Of a DNA stretch of 64,000 bases, positions 1 to 11,900 are shown one piece after another. The stretch's first letter is position 1, and every line of letters starts with the position of its first letter. This DNA comes from Amphibalanus amphitrite. Its lineage: Eukaryota; Arthropoda; Thecostraca; Balanomorpha; Balanidae. Position numbers and translations under genes: made by a program. The stretch is taken from NCBI RefSeq assembly GCF_019059575.1, contig NW_024883433.1:23655-87654 (forward strand). Direction: 5' to 3'. The notes beneath the pieces are model-generated. The model worked only from the letters and a program-made list of their open reading frames with translations. It was not told where the DNA came from and ran no database searches.

Positions 1-3000
1 CCAGTGAACAGATAACCACGTTGGTGTGGCATTTAGGAAGAGATTGAAATAACAAAAATGTAATACAATGCTTATCTCTGGCCTCGCGAATGTTTTCTTA
101 CTTGGCAGCAATGTTCATGACCTATTTACGCCGCACCAGGGCTGCCACAATGCCGCATTCCTCTGCATTGCACCGGGTCCCGGGGGAGGCAGCGGGGAGG
201 CGCCGCACTCCCCAACGTGACAGTGTTGTCGGTTTTTCAGCGACTAATGAACCATAAACTAGGCCAGACAAGCATTGTGGAGTGATATCGCGCGTAAATC
301 GGTGTCGGTCCGATCTGTCACAACACTGCGCCGCCGGACGGAAAGGAGTGGCTCGGGAAGGCGGCCAGATGCGCCGCTATCGCCGCCGCCAGCGGCACGC
401 CGAGACGGTAAACTGCGCTCAGTGAAATTCGGGGAGGGTGCCACAGATTTTATGGCGGAACTGGAATAATCAGTGCGGCAAGTAGGGCATCTAGTGAATA
501 TGACCCTGCCCCCTGCCTTAGAAGGCTTGCATGTTACAATTATTGATCTAATCTTGGACAATTTCTGCTTAGTACGGCAACACAATATCTAATTATTGGT
601 GTAAGTTCTGTTTCCTTTCAAAAGACTACAAACCCCAGCACCTCCATTACAAGTCAAATGCGAGCCTATAGCTGTGCTATTGTCTTTGTCTAATGGGGTT
701 CTCTCCTCGATAGGATCATTGATTCGCTGGGTTTCTCTGGTTGAGCCGAATCAAATAAGAATGGAAATCAAAATCAAAAGGTCAGCGTTATATCATTTAA
801 ACGCTTTCCAGACGTTGAAAATAGCCACGCTATCCATCCAATGAAACAGCATACTTATCGTAAGCATAAACCCTTGCATTTTTCTATCAGCTGTAGAGTA
901 TTATTTGACCCCGCGGCGGAATCCGCGAGACAGCTGCCCGGTATCGGCGCTGAATACACCTTTCACTACACCTTTCGCGAGCTGTTCGGGTCGCGCCTAA
1001 TGTCCCGACCCCCGTAAAGTCGCGTGACATAATAGAGCAGTGATCTCTGGTCGCGAGGAATGATATTCAAAAGATAAGCTCACATGAAGCCTCAGGGGGC
1101 AGCTGCTCTGCCCGAGCGACGCTATGGTTTGCACCTTATCACCCATATGGAGCAAAATGACATGACTTTGTTATCAGAGCGAAGCTGGTTGGAAGGGATT
1201 GGCCCGGCAGACAATCAATGGTCTGCGCTGAGTGCGTTTAGAGCTTTATTAAACTCCTTACGAGGTCGAAAGGTGCTTGTCGGGAGTGGCCTGAGCACCC
1301 ACTGAAAGCTTGCGGTACTTCGATAAACGAATGGGTGTTTGCACAACGGAATAATTAGCTTGTAATGTGAACATAACAAAGCTGATGGTCTGTCTGGCAA
1401 AAATATGCAGGGAATCCAAATGGATACGGCCTTTAGATTTGTCTTCAGCGGGACAATGTTACCGCGATGTAATGCCATTATGCAGCGTGCACCTGCTAGC
1501 AGTTAGTTCTTGTGATACAGCGCTGTTTGTTTTATTCGTTTGAATCATTATATTAGTGAGGTCCGTTAAACCAGTCTGGGAAAATCTTGTTGATCTCAAC
1601 TCTATCTTTAGAGCAATTCAACAGCGACAGGAAGGGAAGACAAAGAAATGCATCAACGAAAGAAACTTACACACAGAAGAGATCACAACTGCAGCAATGG
1701 ATAAGGTCATTTCAAATAAGATTAGTTATCACTACTCGCAATGGCTCATTAGGGCTCAGAAAGTAACGAAGGCATGGTCAACATTTATATTTCATTATGC
1801 TGAATCGAGTTTAGAGTTAGCTGAGTATTTTACTGTCATTTGTCAACCATTACCCAACCGAGGCATTGGATATCATCATATTTCAGAATACTCATAACAA
1901 CAACCAAGCCGAGAGTGACTCGTCTTGAAGCTTTTGAAACTCCTCAGTCTGAGAACGAAGATTTTGTATTGTTTTACGACCATATCAAGATGAAAAGTGC
2001 GGTCATTGAAAGCGGTGGTTGCAAAGTCACTTTCAGTGCTTATTGGAAACCTCAACGACCTCAGTAACTAGTTCGATTGATAAGTGTTTAATGCCGTAAT
2101 TTCGGGCGCTAATGTTGGTACAAACTCGGTCGTTGTAATATCGTCAGTTAGCGGAAACATAACGAGACAGGTCCGGACAGACGGACCCACTCGCTCGGCA
2201 CCCTGCCAATCGGCCGTCCCACGCAGCGTAAATCCAGCTGGAAAACGCTCCGAGCAGCGTTTTTGCTCAGAGTTGACGCACTACCGAACTTTGTTAGATA
2301 CTCGCATAGGCTTCAACTGCGGGTTGTTAGTCTCCTGTGCCCTTCAACTCCCCTTCCTCAACGGGAAGTTCACACCTCAGAGCCCGTCCGCCTCACGCGC
2401 TATCACTGCTATCCGATAACGAGCAAACGATTAATTACTCCTCTACGTCGTCACCGATGAAAACCACCGTGTAACGCAAGCCTCCGCCTCCGGTGCGATG
2501 TCTGGCTGGGTCTGACACGGACGTCTGATACCGCTACCGGTGCCTCTCGCCCGCGGCACTATTAGTCGGTGACGGTATATGTAAATACCGCCTCCGGGCG
2601 TACAGCACGGCGTTTTTATCACAATGAACGTTAACTGGTCCATTAGGCGCGGCCGAGCCCCTGCACCTGTTCCCCTCCTGATTTATCGTCGCCGACGCTG
2701 GAGCCCGCCGGTGACGACGCAACAATTAGTTTCAACCCTGATTCTAGTATCGGGTTTATAGTGGAGGCGCCGTGCCGGCGGCGGCGGCGGCGGCGCGGCG
2801 GCGGCGGCATTTCAGGCGAGCGGAGACGGCGCCGGCGCACGTCAGGCATGCATCACATGACGTCACAATACGGGGGATTAATGTGTCGTAGTCCGGTCGT
2901 CGACGAGGATGGGGACACATGACCGACGGCGATGCGGCGGCGAGGGGTCCGGCTCGCTCCGGCGTTGGAGTGTGATGAGGTGGATCCTCAGGCAGACAAT

Positions 3001-4654
3001 GCGTTCCTTGGTATAGACGGGACAGTTCGTCGAACGGACAGGGGAGACGAAGGAGCGGTGGTGGTCCGACGGACCGGGTGGCCCTCACGAGGTGGCGAGG
3101 GGAGAGCGTCGGGGCGATGACATCAGGTGATGACATGGGACGGAGCGGGAAGATGAACATTTGGGGACCCGTCCACCACGATGGTGATTGATGATGACCA
3201 TTATTACACTCTACAAGTGACAACATGTAAGACATTTCTTTTTTTCACAGATGTACGACCCGCCGTGAGCTGGGGGTGGCGCCACCCTGGCCGCGGCGGG
3301 GTAAGACTGGAATAGTCGACGACAGGGGCAGGCCGGCTGTGCCAATGTCCTGTCCTCGATCTGAGAGCCTCTCTCCATCGCAGCCCGCTGAGAAATGGGC
3401 AATGCCCCAGGGCGACGGCCGGTCGCCAGAAGAGCGTTTTTCTGGCCGAAAACAAAGCTCCTGTCGGCCTCAGTAAGCACGTTTCTCGGTGAACTGTCGA
3501 GGTTTCTGCAGTGGTAGGTAGTTGGGAGCTGACGTCTGATTTCTCAGCGCTCCATTCGCGCGACTTCTTACACCGGCGCGGGGTCTATTTCCACCGCGAC
3601 TAGATTTGCCTGGCATTACAATCTGATAGTGTTGAAAACGGGAAACAAGCGGCACCATTAATCGTGCGCGTCTGTTTTCGCAGGCTCTGATGTCTTCCTC
3701 TATCACGGTTGGGTTTCGCGATTAGGCCATTTGTCATCTTGTACGAGATGTTCTAGCTGTCATGGTGACGATTAACGATTTAGCGCGGCGTTGTGCCTTC
3801 TAATGAGAGCGGACAGTGGTCGGCAGTTGGTGATAGGAGGCGGGGCTGGTGCCCGGCAATCACCAGCCACCAGCCAACATCAATAGCTCGTGACAGCAGA
3901 ACAATGCACCGGCCGCGAGGACGGGGTGAGGCGTTCCCAGCTATGCGGCACAAAGGTCAGCCCGCGGAGAGGCTCGCTGCCAGAGTGAGACGTGATAGCG
4001 GTGGGAGGAAAGTGCGACGTAGGCCGTAGACGGAAAACATATGCCATGCGCTTTGATAGATCTGGAGGCACCCACCCATTCTCGAGCATAATAAAAATCG
4101 TCACCCATACATTGAACAACTGCCAGTAAAAGTATTCATATTGTGCATGAACACAAGCGATATATCTTCTTTAATTAAATGTACGCACCCGTTCCGGACA
4201 GTTTCATGACTGTATTTGTTACTTCGTCAGCGGTATCAAATTGTCCGTATCAGATGACTGCTGAGATAAAAAGTTTTTTATGCTCGTCAGAGCCACACTG
4301 ACTGTTTGCTTTGAAGCTTTTAGCGATTGATAAGAGTGACAGAATGTAGAAAACGCGTATCTTGGATTGTTGATATCGGTGACCTCGGGTCAGGTCAACT
4401 TAACAATCACTATATTTTCGACGTTTTTCGACGAAAGTCATTATGAACAGTAAGAAAAACACCATGAAACAGGCTATGATTGCATTTTGAACCAGAAAAT
4501 TGCACCTGAAGCTCCATCTTAGACAGCTGGTCATCTTAGGTGATAAAAGATAAATTACAGTTTTCGACAATGGACAATGACTTGTTTATAAATAAGCCTT
4601 ATAGTGCGATAAAAACATCGTGGATATGTTTATCTTTGTTATATGAGATCGAAT
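1..4654. other. Non-coding DNA, no gene recognised
   Basis: I see no protein of recognisable family and no RNA gene here. Open frames are short and fall in GC-rich patches (about 2.1-3.1 kb and 3.2-3.5 kb), where long frames arise by chance. It lies downstream of the minus-strand nautilus gene, so it is probably intergenic. A GCG-type trinucleotide run around 2777-2810 is the only simple repeat that stands out. Confidence 0.5.
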
Positions 4655-6378
4655 GTTTGCAGCATGTAGCCAGGCCTTTTCCGGTCAGGTCATGACCTTC
4701 AGCTTAGGTCAAACTGCCAAATTGACCTTTTAAGGTCAAATTACAATTCATTCAATGCGTCTTCAGGAGAAGAAGACGATGCCGGTAAAGTTATCGTAAT
4801 ACAAGTTTAATGTTTAACCTGGCCGGGCCCGGGGGGTAATCCCAACCACCGCAGCCCGGGGGGGCGTTTTTCGCCCCCCTGTCTAACTTCGTAAATAAGG
4901 GAGCTACGGAAACAAAAGCGATACCAAATGAAAGGTCCTTACGAGACGATTCTAAAACACCTAAAATTTTTGACCTCAGGTCAATTTTCAAGTTCAGAGG
5001 TCAAGGTCAAAGGCAAAAACCGGCACATGTGTAGTGATCTCAAAGTAAGCCTTTTAGAGGACGGCAGGTTGCATCAAACCGTCAAAATTGGGTGTCAAAC
5101 GAAAGAAGAGAATCTGAGGATTCCGAAAATGTGCTCAAAATTAAAAGTCAAGGTCAAGGTCACGCTCAAAATTGACCTCAAACTTGGCACTTTTTCGCAC
5201 ATCTTGCGTGCTAACTTTCAAGATGTTTTGAAATGTTTTGAGGCTTATCAGTTCCCTATTTGTGGTTCATCTTACGATACAAGGCTGCTCAAAGGTCAAG
5301 GTCACAGTAGAGTATCCCTGCTAGAGGCTATTTCACTGATTCAAGTTAGTGATAATAAATAAGACAATTTTGCCATCCGGAAGCTCTAAATGAAGGCTTA
5401 GAGGGAAGTAGATGCCAGATTCGTGATCAGCGGGTACAAATCCATCATAAACGACCTTTCATGTGTCAAGGTCAACCAGAGGTCATTCGAGGTCACATGA
5501 GGTCAACATAAAACTTGACCTTTTCCGAACAAAATATACATCATTCGACGCGGCTTGACAAGGTGAATGCGATGGTTACCACTGCCGTAGCTCTAGGACC
5601 ATTTTTGTCGAAGTTATTTGCGAAAAACTAAAACAACATTTCGGGGTCGTTGGCCTGACCTCTGACCTCAGGTCACCAAAACTATTTTTCTATTTTTCTC
5701 TAGGTCACACGCTACACAACCGTGCTCGTAATTTGTCTTTATCTTTAAAACTCTATTTTTAGCAGCTCTTTGAAGTTCGCGTCTGTGACGCCGAAGTTTG
5801 CCGTGCAGGGGTCTAGAAAAATGGACCTTGTGACGTCATCAAGGGGGTTATGTCCAAATTTTTTACTTTAGAAGTTGTCAAATTGATGGGAGAAAAGGTA
5901 CTGAAAGTTTCGCTTTCCTATCCCTAAGCGTTCGGGAGCTATCGCAAATATTCGCCAGGGGGGGGGGGGGGGCGAAAAGCCCCGGGCCCGCGAGGGTTAA
6001 AGTTATGGCATAAAAGCATTTTCCGCAAAAACGTTAATGTTAAGAGCTGCTGTCCTCTGTAGGCGAAACTATTCAACATAGATTAAATCTGAGAAGACTT
6101 TTAAGAAAGAACTTTAAAAGATCTGTCGAATACGCTTAGTCTGCCACGCTGTAGCTTCATTTGTTCTCCGATTCATTAAAAAGTGTTGAAATAGGTGAAA
6201 ATTGATCATTCATGATCTCTGTTGTCCTGACCTTTGACCTAATCTAAAAAAGTGGGAGATACCTTCTTCGTGATTTTGACGCTCTTTTGAACCCCTCTTA
6301 CCGTGCCATTTGATTGCTACGTTACTACGTGGCCCATAAGCCGAGTTAGACAGGGGTGTTCAGGCCCTCCCTCGACCC
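4655..6378 (+). mobile_element. Old, interrupted copy of TTAA family C
   Basis: The stretch 4655-4813 followed by 6001-6378 matches, in order and orientation, the copy at 27457-28143. Shared landmarks are the CCGGTCAGGTCATGACCTT block, the GATGCCGGTAAA block, the GACGCTGTAGCT block, the TGACCTTTGACCT block and the TACGTGGCCCA-GAGCCGAGTTAG block near the right end. The two halves are separated by the family D element at 4814-6000. The ends are degraded, so the outer limits are approximate. It contains a perfect DR1 hexamer pair at 6228-6240. Confidence 0.7.
4814..6000 (+). mobile_element. TTAA-flanked non-autonomous element, family D
   Basis: The element is bounded by TTAA at 4814-4817 and 5997-6000. 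The left end reads CCTGGCCGGGCCCGGGG after TTAA. The right end, read inward on the other strand, begins CCCTCGCGGGCCCGGGG, so the inverted ends are imperfect but clearly related. Just inside each end is a hairpin made from a G-run and a C-run with a short loop (GGGGGGGCG...CGCCCCCC near 4858-4882; a G-run then CGAAAAGCCCC near 5957-5982). The interior is rich in AGGTCA/TGACCT. TTAA target sites and ends starting CC are typical of piggyBac-type transposition; no transposase is present. The 144-codon open frame at 4928-5362 is low-complexity and probably not a gene. Confidence 0.65.
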
Positions 6379-6553
6379 GGTGAAGCGCTGGAGAATGCGT
6401 ATGGTTATTGTGGGATATTGCAACAGAGTGCGTTCCGGACAAGGCTGCATCCATTCTATATAGACGATGATTCTGTGCGAAATTCTCGAAAATATTCGTT
6501 TTTGGGTTCCGACAGACTGAGGCAGACATATTTGTTAAAAGTAATACTTAATA

Positions 6554-6830
6554 GCCATTTTCACGACGGGCTATCCGGCGAATGCACCTGATTTGACCAA
6601 ATCTGCACCTAATTTCTTTTACAGCAAATATCTTCATTTTATTAATTTATTTCAGTGTTTTAATCGATGATGCTCTCTGATAATATGACAAAGCAGGCAT
6701 ATAAGCAATTAGTGCAACCCTAGCTGATAGCTGCTAAGAGACACAGTGAACCTGATTTGACCAAATCTGCACCTAATCTGTACTGCAGATGTGCACCAAA
6801 TGTGTACCAGATGGCCGTCGTGAAAACGGC
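6554..6830. mobile_element. TA-flanked MITE, 277 bp
   Basis: Inverted ends GCCATTTTCACGACGG on the left and the complement of GCCGTTTTCACGACGG on the right differ at one base. Both are flanked by TA (6552-6553 and 6831-6832), the target duplication of Tc1/mariner-like transposons. Inside, a block reading CTGATTTGACCAAATCTGCA occurs twice (about 6590 and 6750). No coding capacity. Class is inferred only from size, ends and target site. Confidence 0.65.
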
Positions 6831-6888
6831 TAATATCTACATTTTAGCGCATTCGAAGTGAGCATAGAGCGTATCTAATGTTATGAAG

Positions 6889-6923
6889 CACAGACTTCTC
6901 TATACTGTATAGAGAAGTCTGTG
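6889..6923. repeat. Perfect 35-bp palindrome
   Basis: Two 17-base arms (CACAGACTTCTCTATAC and its complement) are separated by one base. It could form a cruciform in DNA or a stem in RNA. No T-run follows that would suggest a terminator. Confidence 0.8.
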
Positions 6924-8118
6924 TATGAAGGATGGACCTGTGCATACCGAGATCTATAGAGGTCTTTGCTTGGAGTGTCGTTGTTTCGCTTTTTCGCTTT
7001 TTAGAGTCGCTTTTTAGATTTTTCGCGTCGCTTTTTCGAGTTACTGACTTCGTTTTTTCGGCTTCGCTGCCACGGTGGAGCTAAACTAATGTCATCAAAT
7101 GAAGCTGATCGTTTACTGAAACCGAAAAAGCAAGAAAACGAAATGAAAAACCAAAGAAGTGTGCCATGGAGCCGGCACTTAAGCTTGCGCAATAAATAAT
7201 GTATGGCATGCGCCCTTTAGTGCTTCGACTCCTGTTTGATCTCTGCAACGGAACCTCCGCCTAAGAGAAGCTAGTCAATAACAAATGACATCAGCATTCA
7301 AATAGCATGTACTTTCTTCACTTTATTCCGCAATGATACAGCAAACAGAACACGATTGTCTAATCATACTTTATTACACACATAACGATTCTGTGCACAA
7401 CACGCATTTTGCATCGCTCACACATCTGTGAGCGAGAAAAGCGGGTAGGGGTCAACGCACACAGAACAATGAAACGATCTATTCACAGTATTGCAAGAGT
7501 AGAACTTCACTTCAACATGAACCAACTTGCCATCTTATGACCGAAGATTATCCGGTGCTACTGACTGGGCACCGAGAAAAGACCCATTCGCTCATGTTCT
7601 ACATATTTGGCGTTTTCTTTGTTTGGCTATCTGGCAGCAACATTCACCCAGCATATTCAAGATGTATTTAAAGCAGGTTCTTCATTGCATCGCTACCGAA
7701 TACCTGAACTAGTCTAGGACGAATATTTTAATAAATAATTGAAAACAACTGGTTTTCTAGCGCCTCTTTAGTCTTTGGTGAGGACAGATCAACAAAGCAG
7801 TACAATTTAACAAGGCACAAAGGCACTTTTCACTCAAGCTCGTTATGAAAACGTGAGTATCAAGTGTTCTCAACCCACTCCCACTCAAAATCCTCGTCAA
7901 CTCTGCCTCCACACAACATTCCCCCAATCTTTCGGCGACCAGCGCCATTGTCCTAGTCTTTCCAGCAGCACCTTCCACTAGATCACACTGTGAGTTCTCC
8001 GTGTTCGTCGTGAGGTTCACGTCGTGCACGGTCCTGTGCACTGTTCCGTGCACGCTCCTGTCACGCCGTGCACTGTCCCGCGTGCACGGTGCAGTGTGCA
8101 CAGTTCGATCGGCCACCA
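6924..8118 (-). other. Probable 3' UTR and downstream flank of nautilus
   Basis: This region lies past the nautilus stop codon on the minus strand. Candidate AATAAA poly(A) signals on that strand are at 7370-7375 and 7322-7327, roughly 750-800 bases beyond the stop. The transcript end cannot be fixed from sequence alone. The overlapping minus-strand open frame at 7757-8299 is in another frame from the nautilus exon and shows no homology. Confidence 0.35.
8024..8101. repeat. Cluster of six GTGCAC palindromes
   Basis: GTGCAC occurs at 8024, 8036, 8048, 8068, 8082 and 8096, spaced 12, 12, 20, 14 and 14 bases. It lies 18-95 bases past the nautilus stop, so in its probable 3' UTR. It may be an imperfect tandem repeat or a protein or RNA binding cluster; function unknown. 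Confidence 0.7.
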
Positions 8119-8255
8119 CTAGGGCGCGCTGTCGGTCGCCTGTTGAATGGCGGTGGTGGAGGTAGGAGATATGCTCTGGACGATCATGGAGAGACAGTCC
8201 AAGCTGGAGGTGGAGGTGGCAGTTCCAGCTGCCGTCGCCTGCTCCACGCCGCCAC
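8119..8255 (-). CDS. nau: nautilus/MyoD, last coding exon (helix III and stop)
   Basis: Read on the minus strand, the exon follows a good acceptor (TTGTGTTTCAG, ending at 8256) and ends with TAG at 8121-8119. It encodes about 44 residues including SSLDCLSMIVQSIS. This matches the short C-terminal amphipathic helix (helix III, SSLDCLSSIV-type) that is a hallmark of the MyoD/Myf5/myogenin family and contributes to chromatin remodelling and myogenic activity. The tail after it is only about 16 residues. The first two bases complete a codon begun upstream, so the previous exon should end one base into a codon. The visible HLH exon ends on a codon boundary. Either a small middle exon is unseen or a weaker in-frame acceptor (GGAGCAG, 17 bases further in) is used. 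Confidence 0.8.
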
Positions 8256-8314
8256 CTGAAACACAAGATGTCGGAGGTCAGTGCTGAGGTTAGGATCATA
8301 AGTCAGAGTCAAGA

Positions 8315-8352
8315 GGGGTCGGGTCAGGGTCGGGTCGGGTCGGGTCAGGTCA
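8315..8352. repeat. GGGTC pentanucleotide tandem repeat
   Basis: Six or seven imperfect units of GGGTC or GGGTCA in tandem, about 60 bases from the acceptor of the last nautilus exon, inside the intron. Confidence 0.8.
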
Positions 8353-8786
8353 CGAAGACATGTGTCAGCGCCACCGCAGATCACGGAAACTGCTCCTTTG
8401 TTGCTCAATGCTCATCATTTAAATCCTGCCCCGTTTTATTCCACGTTTTTGTAATTCTCAGCATGCTGATATACGTCATGAATCCGGCAGGCGCTGTTAT
8501 GTAACCGACATTCTACTATCCCGGAAAAGAAACAATAATTGACATTGTTTGTTTTAACGTAGACTACCCAGACGTGCTTTTTCTTTGTTACTGTATGCCT
8601 GGTCTATTCAAATACATTAGCCAGAGGGGTGTGGTAATAACTGGTGTAAGCAAATTGACCACGGTCAAAAATGCATTACCAGAATGCACTAAAGCCAACA
8701 TTTTGGGATGGTCTCGTTCCTAAGTCGGCTAAGAGCTTCGGTCCAGAAAATAAATTTATCGTTGGCATACAGTAAAATACATACCA

Positions 8787-8909
8787 AACTCGGCCGGTGA
8801 TAAATTTTCAAGACCTCAGTCCTTACTGATTTTTGAACTCGGCCTTCGGCCTCGTTCAAAAATCCAGTAAGGACCTCGGTCTTGAAAATTTATTTACACC
8901 GGCCTCGTT
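8787..8909. repeat. Long foldback (inverted repeat with 3-base loop)
   Basis: A left arm at 8787-8844 and a right arm at 8848-8909 are near-perfect reverse complements around the centre GGCC-TTC-GGCC. There are a few mismatches and about three extra bases in the right arm near 8891. The stem would be close to 58 bp. It lies in the large nautilus intron, so it would be transcribed and could fold as RNA. A foldback transposon relic is the simplest reading. Confidence 0.85.
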
Positions 8910-11900
8910 CAGTATTATATAATCTCACTAAGCTGACACATATCCATAAAACACCCCGTCAATGTTGAGAGGTCGGAGAGGCGGCCGAAGCCATAGAGCT
9001 GGCTTTGGGAGCCCTCGGGGTGTCAGAACAAAGTCATGTTTCCGGCCAGATTTAGGCGGATCGCGTCGTTTTTATTCTCCGCCGGGAGCAGTCCGGGCCG
9101 TATTTAACTCATGACCGGAAACTGGGCGGTGCTCGTCAGACGGCGAGGCAGCCGCCGTCACGCCGCCAATCTGGGCTGAATGACAGGCTAAGTATCTCAC
9201 TGGAAGTGTGACTAATTTAATGGAATGTGACTTAGCTAGCACAGAGGGCGTCTGCTCAGAGATTGGCTTTAGACAGAAAGAGTTACAAAAGAGGGACATT
9301 CTCACTTCCAGAATGACGTTCTCAATGGTCTTCCTGTTGTCTCTTTCTTTTTAATCTGACAAATCAAAAGTCATTTGATTTATCCCAAGTAATTTGTGCA
9401 TTACTTTCCCGCCACGGAGAGGCCGTCGGGCGATCTCTGATGTCCGGGGAGGCCCAGCCGACCGGCTCAGTGGCCAACAATCACTGGCCACCGATAAATG
9501 TTACAACAGCACGGCCCACCCGGGTGGCGGCTTCGGCTCAAAGGCGGCCGCGGCAGCTGTCACAGCGCAGCCGGCAGCTGTCTCAGCGGCTGGCCAGCTG
9601 CCGCCGCATTCCAAGGTCACCTGCAGCTGTCAGGGGTCGTCGGCACGGCCAGCAGCCGCAAGTGGGCCGCGGCCTGTCGTGTCAGGGTTACGTCAGAATC
9701 GGACGGCCATTGTTCGGGCGTCAGAGCCGAACCGTGTCGAACCGCGACAGCGCGATGGTTTTCGGGCGTTTACACGTCACGGTACTCGGGTGATCGACAG
9801 AGGAGTAGCCTCTGGGCAGCCCAGCTGGGCAGAATCCAGCGGCTAGGTCACCCGGGCCGGGTAATTTAGGAACAATAGGCCAGGTTCTGGGCGAGCGAGA
9901 AGTATGACAGGGCTTCATCGGCATGCAAACGATTGGAAAGAACGAAGGAGCTTATTTTAGGAACGTACGGTTTCAAAAAGGGGCTAACCTTTAATTGTTT
10001 CATTAATTTCCGATTTGCAATGTCCAGAAATGAGAAAGCCGAAGAATGCGCTCTGGCCCATCCACTCATTTTCCCTCAGTCTTCTGGAAACTGAGTCATG
10101 AGCCAATTCGCACTCCTTTAGCTCCCCATCCTCACCCAACACCTCCAAATCCCTCGGCACCCTCCCCTGGGGTGGAGCGGCGGGTCTCCTCGCGCCGCCG
10201 CCGTCGCGTCGGTCGGCCGCGCGCGTCGGAAGGGGCGCGTCGGAGCCGACGGCAGGGGGCCGGCGGCGGCGCGGCTCACAGGGCCAGATGTCCGCTCGCC
10301 GCCGGCGCATTCCCGCCGCGCCGATAATTTGTCTTAGCAATGAACCGCGCCGGGCCCGCCGCGAAGACGCGCTACAAAGATTTATTGACGCGGCGTTCGT
10401 GCGGACGAGCTGTGGACGCGTCGTCGCCGGAAGGAGGAGCGTGTCGCGCGTCGTCGCCACCGTCGCTGCTCGGCACGCGCGCGCCGCCGGTCAGCCGGGG
10501 AGGGGCTCAAAGTGCGCCAACTATGCCGCCGGCGCAGCGAGCGGTCCGGCACGGCGTGACAGAGTGCTGGTCACTGCTGACGGCTGCAGCAGAGTAACCG
10601 GGCATATTTGAACGGCCGGTGCCAAAGAGCGGATACATAAATTTCCAACTGAGGTGCTTTAGAGCTGAGCTGAGTGAGTGGAGTCATAGGTCGCCCATTA
10701 GACGTGTATTCAACAAGATGGGACCGAGCGTTCACATCCTGACAATATGTGTGGAATTGCAAGGAGGTGAATCTGAATTATGAAGCTGGTCAGAAGTGCG
10801 ACACATGAATAAGGTAATCAATTTCATTAATTTGTATTTATATTTGTGCTTTCTTGTGAAAAAAAGCTTAGAATTATGAATTAGAATTCGTGTGAAAAAT
10901 GCCGAGAACTATGAAGTTTTAGATGTCTTCCATTGCCTTTGATTTATCGTTCAGTTGACGAGCATCGTCCTGTAGATGTAAACGAAATATGAAATGTAGT
11001 GCTGTGAAATCCAACCCGTTCCGGGTGTTTAAGTTAATTGAGCCACCCAGTGCGGTGACACCACATTTGTCTCGGAGCTGTTGGGCGCTGACAAGCATGG
11101 AATGCCGCTCCCTCCAGCGGGCCCGTAAACAAGACGCCGTGACGCGCCGGTGCGAAAATGAGAAGAGGTGTCACTTTGTCAGATAAATAGTCCGATGACA
11201 AACATCAACACAACTGAGTGCGCTGCCATTAGCTGCTGCTTAATTAGCGAATGCAGACAATTAAGAAGGTCATCCTGCTTTATAACATGGTTGCTGATTA
11301 TTCTTGGGCATCATATGGAAGCATTGCACGTAAACTCAACGAAATGAATGTGTAAGGCAAAATTAGCTGAATGTTTAGGGAAACAAATATTTGATGTGTT
11401 GGAAATGCATGAACACTTTTATTTGGAGAAATATTAGTGGTTATAGCTATAGGTGGAAAATTGTGGGGGTGCACAAGCTCTCCCAATGCCACGCCGGCTT
11501 GGTTTGGGAGCCGTAACAGACGGCGGAGGCCAAGGTCACCGATATAGGGCGGCGGCGGATTTGCTGCGCCCGAGAACCCCCAGTACGGCACAAATCTCCA
11601 CCTATGGTCATAGCTATTAACATCTTCGTTTGTTAAAATGTGATATTTTTCATCTATTCGCGTCATCTATTCGCGTCAATTTAGAACTTCAACCACCCGT
11701 CGTGATATCTTCGTGCAAGCTTGCTACCGTTTTGATTCGTCTCTCTAGCTGCCGAACTCTTACCCTGACCTCCTGCACTGATAACCCGTCGGTACTCCCA
11801 GCAACGGATGCCTCTCTTTGCGGCACACGGCGACGCCAGACGCGTCGTGATCGTCGGACGCCAGATGCGCCACAATCACCTCCTGATGAGCCGGCTGACG

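Noticed and set aside
4928-5362. 144-codon open frame in the family D element
   Set aside because: Its composition follows the AGGTCAAGGTCA repeat (Lys-Val runs). No family resemblance, and no comparable frame in the other families.
7757-8299. 180-codon minus-strand frame over the nautilus last exon
   Set aside because: The homologous helix III motif is in a different frame; this one crosses the intron boundary and 3' UTR.
9394-9869. Three overlapping plus-strand open frames of 117-150 codons
   Set aside because: All three frames of the same GC-rich intronic patch are open, which indicates base composition rather than coding.
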